From: Sindora glabra
Lineage: Eukaryota; Streptophyta; Magnoliopsida; Fabales; Fabaceae
Direction of reading: 5' to 3'
Assembly: GCA_020226215.1 (NCBI GenBank)
Contig: CM035232.1
Span: forward strand, 12,622,316 to 12,686,315
DNA: 64,000 bases
A model generated the notes under the pieces. That model saw only the letters and a program-made list of their open reading frames with translations. It was not told the DNA's origin and searched no databases. Below are positions 26,244-37,117 of the stretch, piece after piece. The position numbers and the translations under genes are program-made. How positions within the stretch are numbered: position 1 is the first letter of the stretch; each line of letters starts with the position of its first letter.

Positions 26244-26513
26244 TGTTGAGATTATATACCTTTTTTATGTTGAGATCATATGCCTTTTTAGGAAATGATT
26301 ATTGTATACTTTTTTTAGGAAATCATTCTAGAATGATTTTAGATTGATTATATAAATATTAGGAAGTTATTTTAGATTGATATTTTTTCTTTTCTAGCTT
26401 GATTAGAATTATAATTAGTATCACAGATTTTATTATAATTGATTACAACTTTTGTATGTAAATAGATTTTCTAACTGTGGCTAATTGCTTAAGCCATTTT
26501 CAACAATTCAAGT
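26244..26513 (+). repeat. 3' LTR of the Copia derivative
   Basis: Begins TGTTGAGATTATATACC and ends with the same CAATTCAAGT-like end as the 5' LTR; the following GTTCA is the target duplication. Confidence 0.88.
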
Positions 26514-26518
26514 GTTCA
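26514..26518. repeat. Target-site duplication, right (GTTCA)
   Basis: Identical to 24724-24728. Confidence 0.9.
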
Positions 26519-27488
26519 GAATACGGATGACACTACCCTTAGATGGTACCTAGAGGGAATGTTGTATAGCTGCTGGGTGGATATTGCTTATCTACAAATT
26601 TGCATAAATAAATGACTTTTATTTTTATACTCCTTGCTTTTTATACAAATTTGTGCTTTCTTGCTTTTTAATAGCAGTGAAGGAAGGCTCGGTTATTATT
26701 ATTCTTTTTTAACTGCATGTAATCTCATTTATTCTTCCCCACCATTTGTTTTAAATTAAATATTGTTTTGGTTATATGTAGTAATGTTCTAGTCACTAGT
26801 ATGCTTGATTGACAATGACCATTTGAACTTATCATCTTCTTTTAGTATAATTTGTTGCCCTAAATTGGGTCATGTGGGCCTACCCTACCAAATAAGTTGT
26901 TTCTAGCTATGATGATTTTTCCACCTACTTTACTAACAATTTGATTAATCATTAATTGTTGCCCAACATTTTTGCTGCTTTCAGAGTAATCAATAATAAT
27001 ACTTGCTTTTCAACTTGAAGCCCTCTCTCTCTCTCTCTCTTTTTTGGGTTCCATTGTGATATCAATATGTTGATAATAGCCAGACACTTAACAGAATCTA
27101 ACCTTGGATATAGATGCCTTTCATTTACAATATATACATGTATGCTATACAGCTTCAACTGGCTGTTCTCTTGCGCATTTGCCTTTTATCATCCTACCAA
27201 TCTGACTAGGAAATACTAAGGAATAACATTACTACATTGTCAACCTTTATCGCAGTTTTATCATCCTAGCAATCTGACTAGGACATACTAAGGAATAACA
27301 TTACTACATTGTCAACCTATATTGCAGTTTTATGCTTCCTTTTCCTTTCAGCTGATTATCACTGACTGGCTTAGTTTATTGCCTTTATTTATATGGTACC
27401 ATCCCTTACAGTTCTTCCAATTGATTTTTGCTGGTTAGCTTCTATTGTTATGTCGTAATAATGGATCTTATTGAATATTTTCATCCAG
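26519..27488 (+). other. Junction / intron sequence before the first VIM-B exon
   Basis: No exon is seen; the PHD and first half of RING 1 expected upstream of VIM-B exon 1 are absent. It holds a CT microsatellite (about 27022-27041) and a 72-bp tandem repeat. The right part is probably original VIM intron, ending in the acceptor TTTTCATCCAG at 27488. Confidence 0.55.
27184..27327. repeat. 72-bp tandem duplication
   Basis: Two copies start at 27184 and 27256 with TTTTATCATCCTA and share AATCTGACTAGGA and ACTACATTGTCAACCT. Divergence is small, so the duplication is fairly recent. Confidence 0.85.
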
Positions 27489-30400
27489 GCTTCATGTGGA
27501 CACAATTTCTGTCTGAAATGCTCTCAAAAATGGGTTACACAAGGGAAAAACACTTGTGCCAAGTGCCAGCACCCTATCCCTCCAAGAATGGCAAGCCAAC
27601 TGCGCATCAATCTTGCACTTGTTGATGCCATTTGTAAGGAAAAATCGTCAAAGAGTAGAACTGGAAGGGAACCTTGGAAAGTTAACCACATTTTACAAAA
27701 CCAAGATAGACCAGATAAGGCATATACTACAGAGAGGGCACAAAGGAATGGCAAAGCCAATGCAGCTAGCGGAAGGATTTTTGTTACTGTGCCACAGGAT
27801 CATTTTGGTCCAATCCCAGCTGAAAATGATCCAGTGGAGAACCGGGGTGTGCTGGTTGGCGACTGTTGGGATGATAGGTTAGAATGCCGGCAATGGGGTG
27901 CACACTTCCCTCATGTTAGTGGGATTGCTGGACAGTCAAATTATGGTGCCCAATCAGTTGTTCTTTCAGGAGGTTATGTTGATGATGAGGATCATGGAGA
28001 GTGGTTCCTTTACACAGGAAGGCGTGTAACAACTTTTGATCTTTTATACCAGTTTTGGGTTTAGTTTGACTTATGGTCATGAATTGCATCCATTGGTCCT
28101 TTGCTCCATTTACTTGCCCTGTTTAACACGTTCTAGTCTTGGTTGGTGCTGATTGATTATTGTTGTTTGCTTGCATATGCATGGGGACTGATGCTCTCCT
28201 ACTGTCTCACTTGTCAATGTTGAAATTTAACCACAATAATAACCAAGAAAAGTCCCTCATGGTTCTGTTTTCTAATATCTCTTTCCCAAATGTTCCATTG
28301 TAGGTTTAACTGACATTCCTTATTTTTCTGCATGTGTAAAATTAGTTTGGGCATATTTTAGTGTTAAAGAAAAGCCTATCTTTTGTTGTTTTGCACCTTT
28401 TTCAGTTATCATGATGTTAATTTTTAATTCATGTCTCCTCATTATTTGTTGTGATTTGTTTGTCACTAAGTTAAAATGTCCACTGCTGCAGTGGTGGGAG
28501 GGATCTGAGTGGCAACAAACGCGTAAACAAGACACAGTCTTTTGACCAGAAGTTTGAGAAGCACAACATGGCCCTTCAAGTTAGTTGCCTAAAAGGATAT
28601 CCTGTTCGTGTTGTGAGGTGAGCATTTGCATCTGAAATGAAAATCTTGTTCTTTTTTCAGTGTTTGAAATTCTATTTTACAGAGTAAATTTTTTAAAACA
28701 GCCTGGTCACATTGGCTATTTCAATTTCGCCTGATTTGGACAGTTATTATTTTGGATCTATTAAAATCAAGAGTGGCTTAATTTGGGGAATGGGATTGGA
28801 TGTATATATAGTTTTATTTGACTTGCTTTATAAGCTACAATGTTTAGGGTAATAATATAATACAGGTGTTATCGATACTTTTAAACTGGTGTGTGATATG
28901 TCTTATTGTATCTGTAATTTGGTTATACAGACGTTTCAAATTTATGGATGACTTTGCATGAGCAAACTGGACATAACTTGTAGTTTTAATAATTGAATGC
29001 TTTGATGCTTAATTGTTACTCCATAAACTTCATGTTCAACCTCACTTTATGTTTAATCCCCTCATCAATATCAATAAGCAGATCTCACAAAGAGAAGCGC
29101 TCCTCATATGCTCCTGAGAAAGGATTGCGGTATGATGGAGTTTATAGAATTGAGAAGTGCTGGCGCAAAGTGGGACTGCAGGTAGTGACGTGCTATGAAA
29201 TGGTTTATTCTCGATCTGGTAATTGGTTATATGAATAGTATGTTGACAACAATTTCTTGACTAGGGCTTCAAGGTTTGCCGGTATTTGTTTGTTAGATGC
29301 GATAATGAGCCTGCTCCTTGGACTAGGTATGTGTTTGGTAGCTTGATCAATATGCTATTTAAAATTCCTTTTAGCTACTAATCGATGTGGCTACACAGTG
29401 ATGATCATGGAGATCAGCCTAGACCATTGCCAGCAATTCCTGAGCTGGAAAAGGCTACAGATATAAGTGAAAGTAAGGATAGTCCATCTTGGGATTTTGA
29501 TGTGAGTGATTGTTCATGTTTTTTAATTTTTCATAACTTAATTATTTTTGCTCCTTTAAATGATTTCTTTTCTTGTCAAGATTGTTTACCTGATGATAGT
29601 ATTTGGAATAGATTCTGCATTAAGAGCTTTGGAAATATATTTTATTAAAAGATCATTTCATAGGAGAATGATTCTTGTTGGAAATGGAAGAAGCCTCCCC
29701 CTCCCAGCCAAACACCTGTAAAAAGTATGGAGTTGAAGGTGCTTGAAACTGTAAGAAGAGAAATAAGGAAAGCACAAAATACGTCAATCAGGGAAAAATT
29801 GCTGAAGGGTAAATTCCCTGCCTAGCTTTTACAATGGTCAATTAGTCCCTTGCTGCAGCTTCAGTTTGGTACATGCAGTTTTTTTTTTAATCTTGCTCGG
29901 TCATATCCATTAATATACTCTATTCTATTCCATTCTTGCTTTGTTCTGTTTTCAAATGCAGAATTTGGTTGCCTTCCCTGCAAGCAGTTAATCGCTTCAC
30001 CAGTGACAACACACTGTGCTCGTAATTTCTGCGAGTCATGTCTGGTAGATGCTTTTGTGGGCCAGACTTTTGTGAGGGACAGAAGCAAGGGTGGAAGGTC
30101 TCTTGGTTCTCAGAATAATGTGATGAAATGTCCGGCTTGCCCTATTGACAACTCCAATTTTCTTCAGAATCTTCAGGTGTGTTGTCTACTTGTCTGCTTG
30201 CCAAATTTGCTCTATCAGATATACTTAAAAGTTGGGATTCACTCTTGATGATTGTTGAGTGCAAGGGACGGATCTTACTGTCTGTTTTCTGTATTCATAT
30301 TTTGGAATTCATTTGTGACAGGTTAATACAGAGCTTATGGATGTGATTGAATCACTTAAAGCCAAGGCTGAAGAAAATGGAAAGATGGTGGAGCCAGGTG

Positions 30401-30819
30401 AGAATGCAAATGGATCGCTTAAAGCCACGGCTGAAGAAAATGGAGAGATTGTGGAGCCAAGTGAGAATGCAAACGAATTGGAGGAAGATTGCAATGAAAC
30501 TAGTGCTAATGAGATTGCTGAAAAGGATGAAGACATTGGTCTTGAAATTGAGCTTGAGCAAAAGCACATTGGTATACCTGAAGGGTCCGAAGTTCCTGAA
30601 TCTAAACTTGAAGCGGCCAACGGGAAGCCAGATGCTGCAGTGAAACGCAATGCAAAAAGAAAGAAAGCCCTCGCCGGAGAACAGTTGCCTAGAAGGGGTG
30701 GTAGGAGAAAGGCTAAAGGAGGCAGGAAGTCTGAGGAGGAAGCAGTTGAAGGAAATAATTCACCATCAAGTCCTCTCCATTTGCAACCAGATGACCTTGA
30801 ATGGTGGAATTATCAGTGA
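27471..30819 (+). CDS. VIM: VIM-B: 5'-truncated ORTHRUS/VIM copy, probable pseudogene
   Basis: Exons: 27489-28021, 28492-28617, 29082-29181, 29265-29326, 29399-29501, 29664-29808, 29962-30176 and 30322-30819; all phases agree. If translation began at the upstream in-frame ATG (27471) the product would be 599 aa. Encoded in order: the second half of RING 1 (CGHNFCLKC, CAKC), a complete SRA domain (from GPIPAENDP through GGYVDDEDHGEWF to RYDGVYRIEKCW), linker, RING 2 and a basic-acidic tail. The N-terminal PHD finger and first RING cysteines have no exon in this window. RING 2 has CARNFC where VIM-A has CAHNFC, losing a zinc-ligand histidine. The first intron uses a GC donor. The long open frame with SRA intact suggests recent origin or residual function as a methyl-DNA binder, but it probably lacks E3 activity. 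Confidence 0.85.
28022..28491 (+). other. Probable GC-AG intron of VIM-B
   Basis: The exon must end at GGAAG (28021) for the next exon (from 28492) to continue in phase; the following bases are GCGTGT. The nearby GT at 28024 would shift the frame into an early stop. So the donor is GC, either a natural GC-AG intron or a mutated GT. Confidence 0.65.
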
Positions 30820-31320
30820 TTGGACCATCAGCTATATATATATATATTGCAGTCAGAATTTGGTGAGCTCTATAATATGCTGATGGTTCAATTTCTGAAT
30901 TTTGTTCACGAAGCTACTAACTTGATACAGAATTGCCCTCTCGGGTTTGTCTCAATTGTATATATGCAATATGCAGCTGGCCTTTTGTTGTATTTCCGTC
31001 TTAAGTGTTTATATGTAATATGCAGCCAGCCTTTTGTTGTGTGTCTGTTCCAAGTGTTTAATTCAATGTGTGCAGCCGGCCTTTTGTTGTATTTCTTCTG
31101 TACTGTCGTGTAGAACAATGAAAGACCTAGATATATTATTATGGGGGTGAGACCCTCTTACCTATGTTACAGATGAAATTCGAGAGTTGTCAACATGTTT
31201 TATTTGAAACCCGCACAATATTACAAGTCGATGAAGGGAAACCTTATCAAATATGATGACACAAACATGATTGATAATTATATACATGATATTATAAAGG
31301 TATTTGTTAACTTCAAGTAA
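30820..31320 (+). other. VIM-B 3' UTR and flank with repeated unit
   Basis: Aligns with 1498-1985. It carries three copies (from about 30973, 31022 and 31071) of the GCAGCCAGCCTTTTGTTGT-like unit present twice after VIM-A, with about 49-bp spacing. Confidence 0.6.
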
Positions 31321-34300
31321 ATATAATATGGTGAATTCTAAAGTGTCCCTAAGAGTTTGGTATTCGGAGTTGTGTGGTAAAATACAGGCCATTAAATGAG
31401 ATTATTAAATTATTACTAAAATTTTTATAATCTCATCAAATAATTTATTTTTTGCTACATCACCCCAGGTATTAAACCCTTAGGGGCACCTTAGCAAGCA
31501 TTACATAATATTTAGTCACACATTTTTAAATGTAATAATTATTATATTTTTTAAAATTTTATAATTAATATTATTAATCTTTATTTTTATTTTTACTATA
31601 ATTATTCATCTTTTTTTATTTACTTGAAATGATAAAACAAATGAAACATATTGAAGTTATTCGTTAAATTACACTTAAGAAATATTAAATACATACATTT
31701 TTTTTTTTTACCATTTGCTTTATTGTTACAAGCAGAAGGAGAGATTAATAGTTTTAAGAAAAATAAAATAAGAGACTAATAGTATTAATTATGAAATTTA
31801 GGAAATGTAATAATCACTACTTTTAAAAATGAGTGATTAATTGTTATGTTTACTCTTCACACTTTATATAGTGGTTACAATATTTCACTCTTCTACTTTA
31901 TTTTTTCCATAACGATGGAAGTAGTGATCTACTTAAAAGTATATACACAAAGTTCAAGATTCAAATTTCAAATATAACAAAAAATAAAGCTACTAAGACA
32001 ATATTGGGTGCTAGTGTACCATTAGGGTGACCCACTTTCAAACTTCTATCTTTAAGCAACTTGAAGAGGATATTTTTATAATTTTAATTTTCAAGTTAAA
32101 GAAGTCTTTTTATTCTAATTTAAGTGGTCTTTAATAATACTAAAATGTTTAATCATAAAATTAGGCATTGAATTTTAAGTGTTGAATTCATTAAGTACCA
32201 AGTTTATAAAGATTGAATAATTTTATATTTTAAGTTCTAAATTTAATTATTGATTTGATAATTTAGTCTCAAAGTATTAAAATTGTGCATACTTTCAAAA
32301 TAATCCTTGATTGTTATTTTAAAAATTTTATGCATCATAATTTTTTAATGCTAAATTTAAAATTTTGTATATATATAATTATTAAGCATTGAATTTAAGT
32401 AATGAACTTAGTTAATGATTTGTAAGTTTTATCACAAAATATTTAAATTTAAATTTTTTGTAAATTATGAAATGATATATATATATATTTGTGTGTGTGT
32501 GTCAAATTATTATAAAAAAATAGAGATAATATATGAGTCGTTGATTGTGTTTGGTAGCTCCTTTGTTGTTTATTTTGTTAAGCAGTGATCGACTAAATTT
32601 AAGTTTCAATTGGAATTTATCAAATGAGTAAAATGTGATTTTTAACTCTTAGTATTTTCTTTAAGTGTTGAATATGATTTTTTTCAATCACACCTAGTCT
32701 TTACGCCTGATGACTAGTTCTGTCTAGTTCATTCGTGCGGGTAGGATAGGTTTGCAATTTTTGCAAGCTCTTCATATAAAAACTCGAGTTCTAAAATTTG
32801 CAAATTGTAAACCGATAAAGGATGTGCATGGATTTTTTTAAAAAATACTTCTAAATTTTTAAAATTAATTTAAGTCTAAAATAATAATTTTAAATTAAAA
32901 AAAATTACATATTTAAAACATTTATAATTCAAATTAATAATTTAGGACTAAACAAATTATAATATAAATTAATTAACTTTACAATTATTAATTTCGAAAC
33001 AAAATTATTATTTTATAAATAGTTTATTTTTATTGAGTTGCATTAAAAAATAAAGAATTAAATTTCAGAATAAGAATTAGATTAGTTGAGTAGAGATTTA
33101 TATAGTTTAATAGTTTAATTTAAAGGTAAAAATATAAAGAGAGAGAGAGAGAGAGAAGAATGCAAATCCATTTGTACTATTCCATTTGGTTCATGCGAAT
33201 CATGAATCTAATGAACTAAACTACCATTTTAAGCCTTCATTTAAATAGATTCATTTTTTAATGGTTTTAGTCTACATTTTTGTTTCGATTTATGGACTTA
33301 AGAACTAAGAGTATGTTTCAACACCTTTAATAGTCTCTTTATATTCTCTCTCTCCCTTAGTTTTCTCTTTCTCTTCTTTTATCTCCTCCCCTCAATACTA
33401 GGATTTGGGTGTAAAATGTGTTTCCATTCACAATATCTTAGGTTAAGGATATTCAAGCTTTTAAGAAAAATAAACTAATAGGAAAATTATAAATAAGCAA
33501 CTTGGTGAGTTTGATATTTTATATTTATTGATTTTTTTTGTTTTGCATATTGATAAATTTATGATTTTTTCAATTATTTTTAGGTTAATGGTGGTGGGAA
33601 GAGGAAAGGAAAATTTCAAGTGCAAGAAGAAAAGTGAAGGCTAAACAGAAAATAGTTACTAAAGTTAAAGTTATGAGAAAGACATCATAAGGTTGAATAT
33701 ACTTAATCTTTTTAGCTATTTGAGCTTGTGAGATGTATATTAGGTGTCTAATTTTAATATAATTTTTGTCTCTCCTTTACAATTTTGTCCATGATAATAT
33801 GATTAGTCATGAACATTTATATTGAAAAGATTTATGCTTTTTCTTTATCATGTTGTGCTTACTATTGCCTACCTGTATACCACCAGTTTAATATGTTATA
33901 CTGTGAAGTGAGGATAGCATGTTGATATGGTGTGATACAAGAGTCCACACTTTCCGTGAGTGATAATTTGGTATAATTTTAGATGAGAAAGTTAGATTCC
34001 TAGTTTGTTCATCTTTAAACAAAGTATTTTACTATTTTGTCAATCTAAATCTAAGCATTACAAGCCTAAGAATGCTTTGCTTTTTTAAATAAAAAATTCC
34101 AGTACTTAAGAATAGTGTTATGTTTGTCTTTGTTGTCATATATCTACTTAAATTTTATATAGGTGAGTTAGATAGGGAAAAATTTGGAAGGTTAAGAATT
34201 TAAATGCAATTAATTAGGATTACTATATTTGCCCTATATATTTAGAAAGTTATGTGCCTTCTTTGTGTGATTTGCTAAGATGAAAATGTTATCAATTTTC

Positions 34301-34627
34301 ATTATTTTCAAACTCATGTCCTTGGCTTCATGTTATGGTTTCATGCTAATTTAGAATTAAATTTTCTTTTATATAGTTTGCATACTATCTATGGCTCCTA
34401 AGACTTATTTAAAAAGGGATGTTTATCTATATATCCCTTATTGGTGATATTCTCCTTCTATGTTTATGCTTTCTTATTAGCTTAAGTGATACTTTTATCA
34501 TAACAAGTATTTTGTTCTAATAGTAAGTCATTTAGAGGAGTGGAAATGCAACCTTGAATCTTTTCATCATGAGCAGGATATGGTTAAATGGATAAAAAAA
34601 AGGATATGTGTTGAAGCTTTGTACATT
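31321..34627. other. AT-rich spacer, second copy
   Basis: No gene. 32040-32460 and 33130-34330 align with 2030-2500 and 4590-6000 of the first unit. 31490-31700 additionally resembles 63690-63960 at the far end of the window. Small microsatellites occur (GT near 32490, GA near 33138). Confidence 0.6.
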
Positions 34628-34632
34628 AAATT
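34628..34632. repeat. Target-site duplication, left (AAATT)
   Basis: AAATT precedes the solo LTR and recurs at 37118-37122. Confidence 0.8.
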
Positions 34633-37117
34633 TGTCACGATCGTAACCCGATCGTGACTGGCTTGGAACTCCTCTATCAATTTCCACTAGTATAACTATA
34701 CATAATTAACTTAATGTTAACTTATCAAATGTGATATATTTATAAAAGAGAGTAGTATTTCAAAGAAAGAATAAATCAAGGCTTATACAAAATATATGAA
34801 AGTTAAGAATGCTTATAATTCTCCCAAAATAAAGATAAGCAAGCCTAACTAACTCTTAAAGAATCAGTTAAACATTTTCTCGATCCGATTCTATGATAGT
34901 CAAATGGCCCAAAATATATTTCTATGTATATGAGTTTGTGCCTCTCTGAACTCTAACTTTGAGGAGGTGGAGGTGGACGTAAAGGTGAAGGCTCAAGCTC
35001 AACCTAGGAGTTTGTAAAATAAAATATGGAGGAGTGAGTCTAGGGCTCAATGAGTGAATAATCTATAGATATAACAATAATTTACAATAACTTATCTATC
35101 GGACTGTCTTCTTTTAACAAATTATATCATGATCAAACATATTAGCAAGCAAGAGCCATCAACATTAAGATTATCACATACTTATTTCATTTTCAATGTA
35201 TTGTATAATGATACTCACGACAAATGCATTCAACATCATATTTCATTGAATGGACAAACAACAAATGAAATACATTTATCCTCTTTTTTACTCTCAGGCC
35301 AATTTTATACCTTACCTGCCTATTCCATCCTTATTTTTCTCAGGTCAACCTTATACCCTACTCGCCTTATTGTCGAGAATTTTCCATTTTATTTTCATAA
35401 CATCACCCCCATCACATTTCTAGATTTTAATGCCACTCATGACATGATTCTTAATGCAATTTTAACATTAGAGCTCAAGCTCCACTTAATGCAATCATAA
35501 TTCAATCGTAATGTGTATTACAACACTTGTTAGCATCATTACATCCTTTTATATAGCTACAAACATTCACACATATCACAATATTCAATCCATAAAGTAT
35601 ATTTCAACATATATATATCTTATTCCATGAATAATAAAATAAGTCAATCATATCACATATTATAACATATAACTTTTACCTTTTTCTATTATGATTATCC
35701 AACTCATACAATCATCTTAATTACCATGAACCACTCTATCTTTGATATTTAATAACTAAATACTCACGGCGATTATTATAAGTTATGAAAATATAAAGAT
35801 AAATTTTATGAAACTCATTTCATATGAAAATAAGTTCAATTACCTTTCCATAGACTACTCATTTGCCCAAATCAACTAAGTTTTGAAAGAGTTATATTTT
35901 TTTGAAATTAGACATAAAAGTTCTCTTTTCTGAATTTTAGAGTTCATGACCTTTGCTTACTATTTTAATGATATTTCAATATATATATATATATAATTTT
36001 AATTTAAACTAGTTCCATTTGAAAGTAAACTCAATTACTTTTAAAATGATAGGTGGTTTGTTCAAAATGGATATAAGATGAAGGAGTTATACCCTTCAAA
36101 GTCGACATAAAATTTTACAATTAATGAATCAATTTATCAACTCAGTTTTCACCTTTGGACCCCTGGAATCGATTAGTAAATCGATTCATCAACCCCTGAA
36201 CCCCCAGAGTCGATTACTCAATTCTGAAGCTCAATTTTGCCTTTAAACCTCTAGAATCAATTGGTGAAAACTTAGTTTTTTGCAAATTTTTTACTGTACA
36301 ACCGATCTAAAACATCTCATAAACACATATAATGCACATCAAACCTAAGTATAATTATCACTACACTTATCTAACATCTTATATCATTTCTTTTCATAAT
36401 TTATTACTTCCATAATATTAAAATAAGCCATAATCAAGCAAAGTCACAAACTAATATATATTTCATCTATATCCTCATATAACCTCAAAATCTATATGTT
36501 TAACTAGATTATCTTATCCACTCACCTTGTATGGAAGAGGATGTTAGAAGACTAGTTTGATGATTTTTCAACCTTAATCATATTAAAATTCATGGGTTCT
36601 ATATTTAAGGCTCAAAGTGCTCCACAAAATTAAATAAACTTCACAAATCAAGAAGAAATGAGATGGATTCTTAATGAAAATATTATTCTTACCTTAATTG
36701 AAGGAAAAGATCAACAAGATTTGAAGTCTTCTTACTTGATTAAGGGAATGGTGAGAGAAATTCTTATAAAGAGAGATGAAAAATGGGAAGAATGAAAAGA
36801 ATGAAGAGAATATAGGGCGTAGGGCTGAAATGAGGAAAATAAGGCTCTAGGGGCATTTTCAAAAAAATACTCCTAAATCTCTTCCTTACTCATATACTCA
36901 CTTATATTAGCATATAACTTGACACCTCAAGATTCTAATAAACTTTTCCTAATAAAATTCATCCAAAATATATTCCCACATTCTTATTTTTATCAATTCT
37001 ACTTTATTTCATAATTCGCACATAATATTTTTAATTCACCTGAATTTACCAAATGCTTAAACTACTCTTCCTAATATTATAATTTCTGATTTATTTATAA
37101 TTAAGGAAGGTATAACA
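34633..37117 (-). mobile_element. Solo LTR of a Gypsy-like retrotransposon
   Basis: On the plus strand it starts TGTCACGATCGTAACCC and ends GGAAGGTATAACA, giving TG...CA ends, and is flanked by a perfect AAATT duplication. Its right part in reverse complement resembles the start of the LTR at 10091. No internal gag-pol is attached, so it is a solo LTR left by recombination. The 123-codon ORF at 35129-35500 falls inside it and is not a gene. Confidence 0.85.

Larger units (their letters stand above)
24729..26513 (+). mobile_element. Ty1/Copia-derived element, internally deleted and rearranged
   Basis: LTRs lie at 24729-24997 and 26244-26513 (about 15 differences by eye), with the primer site TGGTATCAAAGC at 24998-25009, a purine tract CTTGAGGGGGAG before the 3' LTR and a perfect GTTCA target duplication. 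The interior is only about 1.25 kb. From 25270 to about 26160 the plus strand encodes the end of Copia reverse transcriptase and RNase H (YIDDIV, TRPDISFAVS, SSAKVEYQ, ADW motifs) with stops. Between it and the 5' LTR sits an integrase piece on the minus strand (24984-25271; CEFCQLGKH and HSDIW motifs). Gag, protease and most RT are missing, so it was mobilised in trans. Confidence 0.88.

Noticed and set aside
15651..28021. A present-day PHD-1 to VIM-B fusion protein
   Set aside because: Exon phases do not match for a direct splice, and a 5-kb LTR element and a stop codon break exon 3.
35129..35500. 123-codon ORF
   Set aside because: Lies wholly inside a solo LTR with TG...CA ends and target duplication.
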